Assembly: GCF_017876095.1 (NCBI RefSeq)
Contig: NZ_JAGINM010000006.1
Coordinates: 248,001 to 312,000 of the forward strand
Reading direction: 5' to 3'
DNA: 64,000 bases
Source of the DNA: Azospirillum agricola
Lineage (GTDB): Bacteria > Pseudomonadota > Alphaproteobacteria > Azospirillales > Azospirillaceae
Shown here: positions 32,395 through 41,490 of the stretch, in pieces
How positions within the stretch are numbered: the stretch's first letter is position 1
Layout of the letters: every line of letters begins with the position of its first letter
Made by a program: the position numbers and the translations under genes
The notes under the pieces: generated by a model
The model's database searches: none
The model's input: only the letters and a program-made list of their open reading frames with translations
Told to the model about the DNA's origin: nothing

Positions 32395-33168
32395 ATGGCC
32401 TCCCCCTCTTCCGCATGTCACCCGTCCGGCCCCCTGGTCAGCGTCGTCACGCCCACTTGGCAGCGCGAGGATTTCCTGCCCCGGCTGCACGCCCGCATCC
32501 AGGCGCAGACCCACGGGGCGATCGAATGGCTGGTCTTCGACGACAGCCCGCGCCCGTCGGCCTATCTCCAGCCGCTGGCCGGGCCACGGCTGAAATACTT
32601 CTACTCTCCCAGCCGCTACGCCATCGGCGAGAAGCGCAACATCCTGGCCGAGCATGCGACCGGGGAAATCATTCTTCACATGGACGACGACGATTTCTAC
32701 GCCCCGGCCTATGTGGAACGCATGGTCGGCTGGCTGGAGCAGGGCTTCGATCTGGTCAAGCTGTCGGGCTGGTTCCTGCACAGCGTCGTCCACGACCGCT
32801 TCGGCTATTGGGACACCGCGCGCGGCGGCTCGCACCACCGCTGGGGCCGCACCGCCTGCGAGTGGGTGGAGGCGGCGGACGACCCGCCCTCCCCCGACAA
32901 TCTGGACGGCTACGGCTTCTCCTACGCCTACCGGCGGGCTCTGTGGCAGGCGGTGCGATTTCCGCCGGTGAACGCCTGCGAGGACGCCCCCTTCGTCCAG
33001 GCGGCGCGCGAACGGTTCCGCGTCGGCGCCTTTCCCGACGCCGAAGGGCTGTGCCTGCACACGCTGCACCCCCGCAGCACCAGCCTGTGCCTGCCGCAGT
33101 ACGAGCTGCCGCCGGTCCTGCTCGAACGCCTGTTCGGACCGCAGGTGCTGGCCTACACCCGGGGGTGA
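32395..33168 (+). CDS. Family 2 glycosyltransferase
   Basis: A 257-residue GT-A glycosyltransferase. The N-terminus VSVVTPTWQREDFLPRLHAR starts the nucleotide-binding fold. EWLVFDDSP and the metal-binding ILHMDDDDFYAPAYVERMV (DxD-type) identify family GT2. EDAPFV (about 210) supplies the expected acidic base region. There are no membrane segments, so it probably glycosylates a soluble or membrane-associated acceptor in the cytosol. The acceptor is unknown. The start at 32395 (weak AGGACCGG) was chosen over an upstream start in the same frame. A terminator-like hairpin follows the stop. Confidence 0.85.
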   Translation: MASPSSACHPSGPLVSVVTPTWQREDFLPRLHARIQAQTHGAIEWLVFDDSPRPSAYLQPLAGPRLKYFYSPSRYAIGEKRNILAEHATGEIILHMDDDDFYAPAYVERMVGWLEQGFDLVKLSGWFLHSVVHDRFGYWDTARGGSHHRWGRTACEWVEAADDPPSPDNLDGYGFSYAYRRALWQAVRFPPVNACEDAPFVQAARERFRVGAFPDAEGLCLHTLHPRSTSLCLPQYELPPVLLERLFGPQVLAYTRG

Positions 33169-33199
33169 GAAGCGAAGGCGACAAGGACCGGGACAGCGG

Positions 33200-33224
33200 A
33201 AGCCCGGCCGTTGGCCCGGCTTTT
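33200..33224 (+). terminator. Probable Rho-independent terminator after GT2 gene
   Basis: AGCC-C-GGCC, loop GTT, GGCC-C-GGCT makes a 9-position stem with one C-C mismatch, followed by TTTTG. It lies about 35 bases after the GT2 stop and before the pilus-type cluster. Confidence 0.6.
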
Positions 33225-33344
33225 GCTGTTGACCATCAGCGGCGGGCACCATAAACAACTGCCAATACTCGGCCTTTCAGAGTATTGTCGGCGGGAAAGC
33301 GGCGTACCGCTTTTGGGAAGAGGCATCGGAAGGCAGGTTCGTTC

Positions 33345-34067
33345 TTGGGTGACGGCGGGCTGGCGGCCAATGTTCTGTACGGATTTTTGGAGGGGGTGGA
33401 GCGCCGCGACGCGCTCGCCTACGCGCGCTCCTTCGCCCGCCGCACGCTGAAGACCTCCGAGCGCTGCTGGTACGCCGTGGAGCCGCTGTGGACCGGCTAC
33501 CTCTACGAGATCCACGAGGGCGGCCCCGGCCGCTCCTTCCTGCCCGACCTCGTCACCGAACTGGACGCCAACCCCGGCGGCATCGCGCTGGTGCCGTCGG
33601 GCCGCCGGGTGTTCGAACTGACGGTGCGCAACGGCCGCCCGGTCGGCGGCCTGCTGCCCGAGGCGAAGAGCCGGCAGGTCCAGCTCCAGATGGCGGCGAT
33701 GCGGCCGACCGCCAAGGTCGACGGCCGCGCCTATGGCCTCGTCATCCCGCCCTGGGTGACGGCCGACCAGGTGCGGCTGCGCACCATCCGGCCGACACGG
33801 CGGATGCGGCGGGTCGCCACCCCGGTGTCGGTCCCGCTGGCCCTGTCGGCGGTCGGCTTCGCCGCCGGGCTCGGCCTGCTGACGACGGGCGGCGGACTCT
33901 ACTATTGGTCGCCGCACCGCGTGCCGCGCGCGCAGGTCCTGACCCTGGACCAGATGCCGCACCGCCAGTGGGAGAAGGCGCTGGCGACCATCGGACCGGA
34001 CAGCTACGTCAGCAAGCTGGAATACCGCGACGGCCGCTGGACCATCGAAACCGCGACCGCCCGATGA
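33345..34067 (+). CDS. Inner-membrane protein of the pilus/secretion cluster
   Basis: A protein of about 240 residues with one clear membrane helix (LALSAVGFAAGLGLLTTGGGL, about 165-185). It separates a cytosolic part of about 165 residues from a short periplasmic tail ending in a small beta-hairpin. This bitopic layout is shared with PilO/PilN-like assembly-platform proteins, but I see no specific motif. The start is uncertain: there is no ATG before conserved-looking sequence. The TTG at 33345 has GGAAGG about 12 bases upstream, and another TTG lies at 33285. It is the first gene of the collinear pilus-like cluster (next gene 95 bases downstream). Confidence 0.55.
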   Translation: MGDGGLAANVLYGFLEGVERRDALAYARSFARRTLKTSERCWYAVEPLWTGYLYEIHEGGPGRSFLPDLVTELDANPGGIALVPSGRRVFELTVRNGRPVGGLLPEAKSRQVQLQMAAMRPTAKVDGRAYGLVIPPWVTADQVRLRTIRPTRRMRRVATPVSVPLALSAVGFAAGLGLLTTGGGLYYWSPHRVPRAQVLTLDQMPHRQWEKALATIGPDSYVSKLEYRDGRWTIETATAR

Positions 34068-34116
34068 AGGCCGTTTCCTTAAGGATTTCCGGGTTAGACG
34101 GGGCATGCGGCGGAGT

Positions 34117-34141
34117 TCCCTCCCCCGCCCGGTGGGGGAGG
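34117..34141. repeat. Hairpin-forming intergenic repeat
   Basis: CCCTCCCCC and GGGGGAGGG flank a 7-base loop, followed by GTCAGGGTGGGGGC. This CCTCCCCC-GGGGGAGGGTCAGGGTGGGG layout is a familiar dispersed repeat in alphaproteobacterial genomes. Its tail is used here as the Shine-Dalgarno region for the gene at 34163. Confidence 0.6.
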
Positions 34142-34162
34142 GTCAGGGTGGGGGCAAGCGCG

Positions 34163-34672
34163 ATGAACAGACGGCCGACCTTGCGGGCATGCCTCGCCGC
34201 CGCGCTCCTGGCGGTGGCCCCGCTGGCGGCCGCCGTGGCGGAGGAAAGCCCCTTCCTGACGCCCAGGGAACGCCAGGAGTCGCTGGAGGGCAGGCTCCAG
34301 CAACGCATCGACCGCGCCGTCAACGGGCTGGAGGAGCGGCTGGCCAAGACCATGATCGACGCGCTCGACGGCAAGGCCCGCGACGGCGCCCTGCCCCAGG
34401 CGCTGGAGGACGCGATGGCCCGCCGCATGGCCTCGGCGGGCGGCGCGTCCGGCGGCATGGCCGGCAAGGCGCTCCCCGGTCCCGGCGGCGGCGCTCCCCG
34501 CCTGCCGCCGCTGCCCAACCTGGGCGGGGCCGAGCTGGTGCCGGCCGGCGCCACCTTCATCGGCTGCCTCGACGGTCGCGCCTTCTTCCAGGACCGCTCG
34601 GGCACGCCCTTCCTGATCGACCCGCGCGCCTTTCCGGCGGCACCCGGCGGACCCTCCTCATGCGCACGCTGA
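34163..34672 (+). CDS. Periplasmic protein of the pilus/secretion cluster
   Basis: A 169-residue protein with a signal peptide (TLRACLAAALLAVAPLAAAV, then AEE). A long helical segment follows (about 30-95), then a Gly/Pro-rich linker and a small C-terminal beta region (LVPAGATFIGCLDGRAFFQD). Size and layout resemble PilP-type periplasmic proteins that link the inner-membrane platform to the secretin, but similarity is weak by eye. Its end overlaps the secretin start by 13 bases, which points to coupled translation. Confidence 0.55.
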   Translation: MNRRPTLRACLAAALLAVAPLAAAVAEESPFLTPRERQESLEGRLQQRIDRAVNGLEERLAKTMIDALDGKARDGALPQALEDAMARRMASAGGASGGMAGKALPGPGGGAPRLPPLPNLGGAELVPAGATFIGCLDGRAFFQDRSGTPFLIDPRAFPAAPGGPSSCAR

Positions 34673-36171
34673 CCCGTTCCCGGCTTCCCGCCGCCCTGAT
34701 GGCCTCGCTCGGGCTGGCGGCCTGCTCGCTGCCGGAGGTCGGCAACCTGCCGCCGCGCGCGGCGGTGGTCGCCGAGACCCGGCAGACGCTGACCGAGGAT
34801 CCCTCCCCGCCCGTCACCGAGGTGCCGGTCAGCCGCGGCATGCTGGTGGCGCGCTCGCTGCGCGAATCCCTGCCGCCCAGCCTTGCCGCCCGCCGCATCT
34901 CGGTCAGCTTCCCGTCCGGCGAGAACACGCTGGAGCGGCTGTCCAGCATGATGGCCTATTCCGGCGTGCCGATGGCGAGCCGGTTCGAGGGCACCGACGG
35001 CGCCGCCATGCTGCGGCAGACGCTGCCCTTCCAGTCCTTCTCCGGGACCTTCACCGATCTGGCCGGCGTGCTGGAAACCGGCATGGGGGTGGTCGCCTGG
35101 TGGCAGAACGGGACGCTGTTCCTCAGCAACCGCGACCGCTTCGCCTTCACCGTGCCGCAGAACCAGGCGGTCATCGATTCGGTGATGAGCGACCTGAAGA
35201 CGCTGGGCGCCACCGACATCACCCAGTCGCTGCGCGGCGGGCAGGTCGTCTTCTCCGCCGCGCCCACCGTCTACCGCGAGGTGATCCAGCCCTACGTCGA
35301 CCGGCTGCACCGCAACATGGCGATGGTGCGCATCCAGCTCGCCGTCGTCAGCCTGGGCCTGACCGACCAGTCGGCCAGCGGCTTCGACTGGAACGCGCTG
35401 GCCTTGCAGTTCAGCCAGCTGCCGTCGGGCTCGACGGCCACCGTCAACGGCACGACGACGGGCAACGGGACGCTGCTCGGCACGCTGGCGAATTCCCAGC
35501 AACCCCTGTCCTTCAACGTCGCCAAGCCCGCCACCCTGCTGGGGTTCAGCGGCGCCCTCAACGTCGCCGGCGCCATCGCCTTCCTGTCGAAGTTCGGCCA
35601 GACCGACACCCGCCAGAACGTCGAGGTGCACACGCTCTCGGGTGCGGAGGTGACGCTGCGCAGCGGCCAGACCATCCCCTACGTGACCGGCGTCGGCGTC
35701 ACCGCCGTCAGCGGGCTGTCCACCGCGACCACCGCCGCCAACTCCGCCACCACGCTCAACACGCCGGGGGTGCTCGGCTCGGCGCAGACCGGCACGGTGC
35801 AGACCGGCCTGACCATCAAGCTGACGCCGCACTACGACGCCGACACCCGGATCGTCACCGTCGACCTCAACCTGCTGCTGAACAACCTGATCGAGTTCCG
35901 CGACCTCAACGCCGGCAACCAGGTCGGCATCCTGACCCAGCCGGTGACGCAGGAACAGGCGCTGAACGACATCGTCCGGGTGGTCGCCGGCAGCACGGTG
36001 GTGCTGGGCGGGTTGCAGACCGACAGCCGGGGCTTCAGCGGCAACCAGCCGACGGCGACGCGCGGCGTCATCGAGGAGGGCATCGGCAAGCGGGCGCAGG
36101 ACATCGCCAAGGACGCCCTGTTCCTGATCCTGCGCCCGACCGTCACCGTCTTCCGCGAAGTGCCGAACTGA
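34660..36171 (+). CDS. Secretin lipoprotein of type IVb pilus/type II-like system (PilN-like)
   Basis: A 503-residue outer-membrane secretin with a lipobox (LGLAAC, Cys near 22). The N-terminal region (about 75-165) corresponds to secretin N-domains, including FSGTFTDLAGVLE. The C-terminal secretin core (about 310-500) holds the family signature: VEVHTLSGAEVTLRSGQTIP, TGLTIKLTPHYDADTRIVTV, LNDIVRVVAGSTVVLGGLQ and a terminal FLILRPTVTVF. A Ser/Thr/Gly-rich insertion (about 255-290) sits before the core. Lipoprotein secretins of this size are typical of type IVb pili (PilN of R64). It makes the ring-shaped export pore for the cluster. Confidence 0.82.
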   Translation: MRTLTRSRLPAALMASLGLAACSLPEVGNLPPRAAVVAETRQTLTEDPSPPVTEVPVSRGMLVARSLRESLPPSLAARRISVSFPSGENTLERLSSMMAYSGVPMASRFEGTDGAAMLRQTLPFQSFSGTFTDLAGVLETGMGVVAWWQNGTLFLSNRDRFAFTVPQNQAVIDSVMSDLKTLGATDITQSLRGGQVVFSAAPTVYREVIQPYVDRLHRNMAMVRIQLAVVSLGLTDQSASGFDWNALALQFSQLPSGSTATVNGTTTGNGTLLGTLANSQQPLSFNVAKPATLLGFSGALNVAGAIAFLSKFGQTDTRQNVEVHTLSGAEVTLRSGQTIPYVTGVGVTAVSGLSTATTAANSATTLNTPGVLGSAQTGTVQTGLTIKLTPHYDADTRIVTVDLNLLLNNLIEFRDLNAGNQVGILTQPVTQEQALNDIVRVVAGSTVVLGGLQTDSRGFSGNQPTATRGVIEEGIGKRAQDIAKDALFLILRPTVTVFREVPN

Positions 36172-36194
36172 GCCAGAGGGGGGCCGGCGCCGCC

Positions 36195-37376
36195 ATGGCG
36201 TGGTTCGAGGTCAGACTGATCGCCGAGGGGCGGGTGCGCAGCCTGGAAATCGAGGCCGCCGACGCCCCGGCCGCCCGCAACGCGCTGAGCGGGCGCGGCC
36301 GCATCCTGGCGGTGCGTCCGCGCCGGAAGCTCGGCGGCTGGGGCCGCCCGCTCGACCGCAACGAGCGGCACATCCTGTTCATCCGGCTGGCGGCGATGCT
36401 GGACTCCCGCGTCGGGCTGGCCGAGGCGCTGCGCCGCATCGCCGCCTCCTTCCGCGGCCGCATCCGCCGCACGGCGGAGCGGATGGCCGACGCGGTCGAG
36501 CTGGGCGACGATCTGGCCGCGGCGATGCAGCGGCTGCCGCGCGACTTCCCGCCCAACCTCGTCGCCCTGGTCCGCGCCGGCGGCTTCGGCGAGGGCACGC
36601 CCGCCGCCCTGCGCACCGCCGCCAGCTTCGAGCGCCAGGTCGCGGGGGCGCGGCAGGAGTTCCGCTCCGGCCTGCTGCTGGCGGTGCTCTACGTGGCGAT
36701 GGCCGGCGCGGTGATGGTCGGCACCTCGGTCTTCCTGACGCCGATCCTGCTCGACACCGAGGTGTTCCGCCGCGCCGGCGAGGAGGTCGATGTCGGCTGG
36801 GTCTATCTGCTGTCCGACGTGACGACCGGGGCGGTCGCCGTGCTGCTGGCGGCGCTGGCGGCGATGACGGCGCTCGCCACCGCCGGCCGGCGGCTGGCGC
36901 CCAGCCGGATCGACCGGGCGATCATGGCCGTCCCGCTCTACCGCGACCTCGCGCTCGGCGTGCAGGGGCATGTGACCTTCCGCGAGCTGGCGCTGCTCGT
37001 CGGCGGCGGCGTGCCGATCGACCGCGCGCTGCGGCTGACCGCCGAGGGCGCGCCGCCCGGCGCGCTGCGCGCCGACCTGGAGGGGGCGACCGGGGCGATC
37101 GCGCTCGGCCTGCCCTGGACCGACGCGCTGCGCGGCCTGCACGGCACCGACCGCGCAGCACTCGCCGCCGCCGAGAACCGCGCCGAACTGGCCCAGACCC
37201 TGTCGGCGCTGGCCGAGCAGCACCGCGACCTCTACCTCCACGCGGTGGCGGTGACGGAGCCGGTGCTGCGCGGGCTGTCGGTGCTGGTGGTCAGCATCGC
37301 CGGAATCGTGCTGTTCGGCCTGACCATCATCCCGATCCTGCAATTGTCCGAACATATCGCGCGACAGCCCTTCTAG
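36195..37376 (+). CDS. GspF/PilR-type inner-membrane platform protein
   Basis: A 393-residue protein with two T2SF domains. A cytosolic start (about 1-60) is followed by RLAAMLDSRVGLAEALRRIA, the first GspF domain, and a helix (about 150-178). A second helix pair lies at about 200-225, and the second domain (FRELALLVGGGVPIDRALRL) is followed by a C-terminal helix (about 360-382). This is the assembly platform that couples the ATPase to pilin extrusion in type II secretion and type IV pili. It follows the secretin gene by 23 bases. No cognate ATPase gene is present in the window. Confidence 0.85.
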   Translation: MAWFEVRLIAEGRVRSLEIEAADAPAARNALSGRGRILAVRPRRKLGGWGRPLDRNERHILFIRLAAMLDSRVGLAEALRRIAASFRGRIRRTAERMADAVELGDDLAAAMQRLPRDFPPNLVALVRAGGFGEGTPAALRTAASFERQVAGARQEFRSGLLLAVLYVAMAGAVMVGTSVFLTPILLDTEVFRRAGEEVDVGWVYLLSDVTTGAVAVLLAALAAMTALATAGRRLAPSRIDRAIMAVPLYRDLALGVQGHVTFRELALLVGGGVPIDRALRLTAEGAPPGALRADLEGATGAIALGLPWTDALRGLHGTDRAALAAAENRAELAQTLSALAEQHRDLYLHAVAVTEPVLRGLSVLVVSIAGIVLFGLTIIPILQLSEHIARQPF

Positions 37377-37396
37377 AGCCTGCCATCCTGCCCGCC

Positions 37397-37768
37397 ATGT
37401 TCGAACCCGCCGCCGTCCGCATCGTCTGCATCGCCCTGCTGGTCCTGGGGGCGCTCTTCGGCGGCGCCGGGGCGGCCCTGCACATCCGTGGCCTGAGGCT
37501 GGCCGAGGCGGTCGCCGACGGCGCCGGGCAGACGGAGGCCTCCTGCCTCGCCGCGGCCCGCCGGGTCGGCGGCGAGGTGGCGCCGACCGCCGACGGCCTG
37601 CGCCTGACGATGGCGGACACCGCCGACCAGCGCACCGCGCTGACCGACGCCACGGGCCTGCTGGCCTTCTGCCCGGACATGGAATTGGCCTATTTCTGCA
37701 TGGGCAAGGCCTGCGGCAGCGATGGCAAGGTCGCCATGCGGATGGAGCTGCGCCGTAGCGGGTCTTGA
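37397..37768 (+). CDS. Small membrane-anchored protein of the pilus cluster
   Basis: A 123-residue protein with one N-terminal membrane helix (VRIVCIALLVLGALFGGAGA, about 8-27) and a periplasmic domain with four Cys (SCLAAA, AFCPDM, YFCMGKAC). The layout (short start, hydrophobic helix, globular tail) could be that of a minor pilin, but no G|F/E prepilin cleavage motif precedes the helix. It might instead be a PilM/PilO-like accessory. It follows the GspF-like gene by 20 bases on the same strand. Function unknown. Confidence 0.5.
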   Translation: MFEPAAVRIVCIALLVLGALFGGAGAALHIRGLRLAEAVADGAGQTEASCLAAARRVGGEVAPTADGLRLTMADTADQRTALTDATGLLAFCPDMELAYFCMGKACGSDGKVAMRMELRRSGS

Positions 37769-37790
37769 GGACTTCAGGACGCCGCGCCCG

Positions 37791-38312
37791 TCACGGCTGG
37801 ATGGAGAGCGCCTTCGCCGCCTCGACGATGCGGCGCAGATACTTGGCGTGATGCTCCGGCGTGCGGCTGTGGTAGTTGCCGACCGCCGTCCAGAACCGGT
37901 CCCAGCCCACCGCGTCGATCTCGCGCCGCAGGATCCAGGCGGTCACCCGGACGTTGTAGCAGGCGTCGTGGGTCAGCGCCTGCCGGATCGCCGCCGGGGG
38001 CACGCGGCCAGCGGCGATCACCGAAAACCAGATGCTGTTGATCTGGCCCGGCCCGCAATCCTCGGTCCCGTTGCTGTTGGCCGAGCAGGCGCCGGGGCTT
38101 CCCCCCTCCACCGCCAGGATCAACCGCAGGGCGTCGACCGGCACGCCCCACTCCTCCGCCGCGTAGGCCAGGCAGAGCGGCGGCACCGCCTCGATGCCCG
38201 CCGGGGGCTTCCCGGCCAGCACGGGGGAAGCGGTTCCCGCCATGGCGATGGCCAGCAGGGCGCCCAGCCCGATCCCCCTCTGCCGCAGCCGTCTGGCGAA
38301 TCCCGTCCGCAC
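37791..38312 (-). CDS. Lytic transglycosylase (PilT/VirB1-like SLT domain)
   Basis: A 173-residue secreted muramidase-like protein with a signal peptide (about 10-33, cleavage near VLAG). The SLT domain runs about 45-165. The catalytic Glu is in LILAVEGGSPG, followed by SNGTEDCGPGQINSIW (the GxxQ motif) and AVGNYHSRTPEHHAKYL. Short enzymes of this type open local gaps in peptidoglycan for pili and secretion machines; R64 PilT and VirB1 are examples. The GTG start has GGAGCGGAAG upstream. It is convergent with the pilus-like cluster, which explains its presence. Confidence 0.82.
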   Translation of the reverse strand: MRTGFARRLRQRGIGLGALLAIAMAGTASPVLAGKPPAGIEAVPPLCLAYAAEEWGVPVDALRLILAVEGGSPGACSANSNGTEDCGPGQINSIWFSVIAAGRVPPAAIRQALTHDACYNVRVTAWILRREIDAVGWDRFWTAVGNYHSRTPEHHAKYLRRIVEAAKALSIQP

Positions 38313-38402
38313 GCTTCCGCTCCACCGTTCGCCGGGCAGAAGAAACGATTCCCGCTAAGATATCTTTAATTCACTGCCCGCCTTGGCCTCCGCCGTTTCC
38401 CC

Positions 38403-39719
38403 TCACCGCCGCGTCGGGTCGAACCGCCGCTCCAGCCCCTGCCAGCAGCGGTAATACTCGTGCTGGAGCTGCGCCGTCTCCAGAGCGTGGCGGGTCGGGC
38501 GGATGACGGCGCGGGTCTCGATCATGAAGGCCATGGTGTCGGCGATGCGCTGCGGCTTGCCGGTGTCGGCGGCCGTCGCCTTGGCGAAGGTCTCGGCGTC
38601 CGGGCCATGGCCGCTCATGCAGTTGTGCAAAGACGCGCCGCCGGGCAGGAAGCCCTCCTCCTTGGCGTCGTAGACCCCAACGATCAGCCCCATGAACTCG
38701 CTGGCGACGTTGCGATGGAACCAGGGCGGGCGGAAGGTCTCCTCCTGCACCAGCCAGCGCGGCGGGAAGATGACGAAATCGACGTTGTCCACCCCCGCCG
38801 TGTCGCTGGGCGATTGCAGCACCAGGAAGATCGACGGGTCGGGATGGTCGAAGCTGATCGAGCCGATGGTGTTGAAGCGCCGCAGGTCGTACTTGTAGGG
38901 CGCGTCGTTGCCGTGCCACGCCACCACGTCCAGTGGCGAATGGCCGATGCGGGCGCTCCATAGCTTGCCGAGGAACTTGGCGACCAGTTCGAAATCGCCC
39001 TCGACGTCCTCGTACCACGCCGTCGGGGTCAGGAAGTCGCGCGGGTTGGCCAGCCCGTTCGAGCCGATGGGGCCGAGGTCGGGAAGCTGGAACGGAGCGC
39101 CGTAATTCTCGCAGACATAGCCCCGCGCCGCGCCGTCCGGCAGTTCGACGCGGAAACGGACGCCGCGCGGGATCACCGCGATCTCCTGCGGCTCGACCTC
39201 CAGCACGCCGAACTCGGTCGCCAGCCGCAGCCGGCCCTGCTGCGGCACGATCAACAGTTCGCCGTCGGCGTCGTAGAAGAAGCGGCCGGCCATGTCGCGG
39301 TTGGCGGCGTAGAGATGGATGCCGCAGCCGGTCTGCGTCTCCGGCCCGCCATTGCCGGCCATGGTGATCATCCCGTCGAGGAAATCGACGGGCGCCTCCG
39401 GAATCGGCAGCGGATCCCAGCGGAGCTGGTTGGGCGGGGCCGGCACCGCGTCGAAGACGCTGAGCAGCCGGCCGTTGCCGCGCGCGCCCTCCAGCGGCTC
39501 GAAGGGATGATGCACCGCCGCCGGGCGGATGCGGTAGAGCCAGGATCGCCGGTTGCGGGCGCGGGGGGCCGTGAAGGCGGTGCCGGAGAGCTGCTCGGCG
39601 TAGAGCCCGTAGGGCGCCCGCTGCGGCGAGTTGCGCCCGGCCGGCAGGGCGCCGGGCAGCGCCTCGGTGGCGAATTCATTGCCGAAGCCGGACTGGTAGG
39701 TCGGTGCGCTGGTGGTCAT
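38403..39719 (-). CDS. hmgA: Homogentisate 1,2-dioxygenase
   Basis: A 438-residue dioxygenase that opens the ring of homogentisate to maleylacetoacetate in tyrosine/phenylalanine breakdown. The start [20 protein letters not shown] is typical. Fe(II) ligands are visible in [12 protein letters not shown] (His and Glu) and in [12 protein letters not shown] (His). The length matches the family. Its ATG overlaps the stop of the Rieske gene upstream by four bases (ATGA), so it is translated in a coupled operon with hppD. Maleylacetoacetate isomerase and fumarylacetoacetase are not in the window. Confidence 0.95.
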   Translation of the reverse strand: MTTSAPTYQSGFGNEFATEALPGALPAGRNSPQRAPYGLYAEQLSGTAFTAPRARNRRSWLYRIRPAAVHHPFEPLEGARGNGRLLSVFDAVPAPPNQLRWDPLPIPEAPVDFLDGMITMAGNGGPETQTGCGIHLYAANRDMAGRFFYDADGELLIVPQQGRLRLATEFGVLEVEPQEIAVIPRGVRFRVELPDGAARGYVCENYGAPFQLPDLGPIGSNGLANPRDFLTPTAWYEDVEGDFELVAKFLGKLWSARIGHSPLDVVAWHGNDAPYKYDLRRFNTIGSISFDHPDPSIFLVLQSPSDTAGVDNVDFVIFPPRWLVQEETFRPPWFHRNVASEFMGLIVGVYDAKEEGFLPGGASLHNCMSGHGPDAETFAKATAADTGKPQRIADTMAFMIETRAVIRPTRHALETAQLQHEYYRCWQGLERRFDPTRR

Positions 39720-40138
39720 GCCGGATTTCCGATGCGAAGCTGGCCGCGTTCGTCGACGTGGACGGGAACCGCCGTCAGCCGGCAATCCGGCGTCGCCGGA
39801 CCGGCGCCTGGGCCGGAGAGCGGGCTTCCGTCCTCCACCGCGAACTCGGCGGCGTGGTTCGAGCAGATCAGCCGCCGCCCGTCGCCGCTGACCACCCGGT
39901 CGTGCCGGTAGGTCAGCGGCAGCCAGACATGCGGGCAGGCGTTGACGTAGGCGCGGGCCTCGACGCCGCGGCGGACGACCAGCAGCGAGAAGATCCGCCG
40001 CCCCTCGCCGAAGCGGAACTCCCGCACCCCGCCGTCGTGGATGGCGTCGAGCGGCCCCAGCGGGGTTCCCGGCGCCGGGGCGTTCGGGTCCCGGCGCCAG
40101 GCCTCCACGGATTCCACGGCCCCCGCCGGCGGGATCAT
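39716..40138 (-). CDS. Rieske [2Fe-2S] protein embedded in the tyrosine-catabolism operon
   Basis: A 140-residue protein with a Rieske cluster site: [10 protein letters not shown] supplies the first Cys-x-His and CSNHAAEF the second Cys-x-x-His, 22 residues on. This form fits the soluble ferredoxin-like Rieske proteins. There is no signal or membrane segment. It overlaps hppD and hmgA by four bases on each side (ATGA junctions), so it is made together with them. HppD and HmgA need no Rieske partner in known pathways. It might supply electrons to a separate oxygenase or reduce the Fe of the two dioxygenases (inference). Confidence 0.85.
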   Translation of the reverse strand: MIPPAGAVESVEAWRRDPNAPAPGTPLGPLDAIHDGGVREFRFGEGRRIFSLLVVRRGVEARAYVNACPHVWLPLTYRHDRVVSGDGRRLICSNHAAEFAVEDGSPLSGPGAGPATPDCRLTAVPVHVDERGQLRIGNPA

Positions 40139-41262
40139 GCGCCGGGACCGATGACGCCGCGGTTGAGCTGGTCGGCCTCGATGCTTTCGAACAGCGCCTT
40201 GAAATTGCCCTCGCCGAAGCCATCGTCGCCCTTGCGCTGGATGAACTCGAAGAAGATCGGGCCGATCACCGTCTTGGAGAAGATTTGCAGCAGCAGCTTG
40301 GTCTCCGCCCCCTCGACCACGCCGCCGCCATCGACCAGCAGCCCGTATTCGCGCAGCCGGTCGAGCGGCTCGCCATGGTTGGGCAGGCGGTCCTCGATGC
40401 GGTCGTAATAGGTGTCGGGCGGGGCCGGCATGAAGTCCAGCCCGTTCTTCGCCAGCCGGTCCACGGTGGCGTAGATGTCGTTCGTCTCGCAGGCGACGTG
40501 CTGGATGCCCTCGCCCCTGTAGTCGCGCAGATACTCCTCGATCTGGCTCTTGTCGTCGGCGCTCTCGTTGATCGGGATGCGGATCTTGCCGTCGGGGCTG
40601 GTCAGCGCCTTGGAGAACAGGCCGGTGAACTTGCCCGCGATGTCGAAATAGCGGATCTGGCGGAAGTTGAAGAGCCGCTCGTAGAAGCCGGCCCAGGTTT
40701 CCATGTTGCCGCGGCGGACGTTGTGGGTCAGGTGGTCGATGGCCAGCAGCCCGACGCCCTCGGGATGGGCCTCGCGCTCCCCGGTCCAGCGGAAGTCGAC
40801 GTCGTAGATCGATCCCTGGTCGCCGTAGCGGTCGACGAAATAGAGCAGGCTGCCGCCGATGCCCTCGATGGCCGGAATGTTCAGCTCCATCGGCCCGACC
40901 GGGTTGGGGACCGGCGTGGCGCCCAGGCTCACCGCCCGCTCGAAGGCGTAGCGCGCATCCGCGACGCGGAAGGCCATGGCGCAGGCGCAGGGGCCGTGCG
41001 CCTCGGCGAAGCGGCGGGCGAAGCTGTCGGGTTCGGCGTTGACGATGAAGTTGATGTCGCCCTGCCGGTAGAGCGTGACCGCCTTGGACCGGTGGCGGGC
41101 GACGGCCTTGAATCCCATCGTCTCGAACAGCGCTCCGAGCTTTTCCGGCTCCGTCGACGCATATTCGACGAACTCGAAGCCGTCGGTGCCCATCGGGTTG
41201 TCGGCGGTGATGCGCGGATCGCCGGGTTGCGAGATCGCCGCGCTGGAAACGGTGCTGGTCAT
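40135..41262 (-). CDS. hppD: 4-hydroxyphenylpyruvate dioxygenase
   Basis: A 375-residue Fe(II) dioxygenase that turns 4-hydroxyphenylpyruvate into homogentisate. The N-terminal domain begins with [19 protein letters not shown]. The iron-binding triad is visible as [19 protein letters not shown] and [20 protein letters not shown] (Glu); this last motif is the strongly conserved C-terminus of the family. It is the first gene of a three-gene operon (hppD, Rieske, hmgA) with ATGA overlaps. A 16-base palindrome about 110 bases upstream is a candidate operator. Confidence 0.95.
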   Translation of the reverse strand: MTSTVSSAAISQPGDPRITADNPMGTDGFEFVEYASTEPEKLGALFETMGFKAVARHRSKAVTLYRQGDINFIVNAEPDSFARRFAEAHGPCACAMAFRVADARYAFERAVSLGATPVPNPVGPMELNIPAIEGIGGSLLYFVDRYGDQGSIYDVDFRWTGEREAHPEGVGLLAIDHLTHNVRRGNMETWAGFYERLFNFRQIRYFDIAGKFTGLFSKALTSPDGKIRIPINESADDKSQIEEYLRDYRGEGIQHVACETNDIYATVDRLAKNGLDFMPAPPDTYYDRIEDRLPNHGEPLDRLREYGLLVDGGGVVEGAETKLLLQIFSKTVIGPIFFEFIQRKGDDGFGEGNFKALFESIEADQLNRGVIGPGA

Positions 41263-41350
41263 CGATTCCTCATCGGGGTTGGAGCGTCGGCAGGACGGGC
41301 GTCGCCTCGTTCCCCCAACGGTTTGGCATCCATTCTGTTGCGTATGAAAC

Positions 41351-41384
41351 TATAATCCCGTGCTTTTGCAAAGTGCGGACTTTG
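41351..41384. promoter_or_regulatory. Candidate operator/promoter between hppD and the carbonic-anhydrase-like gene
   Basis: CAAAGT-GCGG-ACTTTG at 41369-41384 is a perfect 6-base-arm palindrome in the 228-base divergent gap. A perfect plus-strand -10 box (TATAAT) lies at 41351-41356, but I see no matching -35 at normal spacing. It could bind a regulator of tyrosine catabolism (for example an IclR- or Lrp-type protein, not encoded here). Confidence 0.45.
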
Positions 41385-41490
41385 TCCTCATCGGCGGGCT
41401 TGGCCGGAGCCGCCGATTGCATCAGGATGCGACCGAACCGCTCTGGACCGGCCGGAACCGGACGGACCGCCAGCGCCGAGAGGAAGACCG

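Noticed and set aside
37397..37768. Calling the small membrane protein a type IV prepilin
   Set aside because: It lacks a Gly-Phe/Met-x-x-x-Glu leader cleavage site before the hydrophobic helix.
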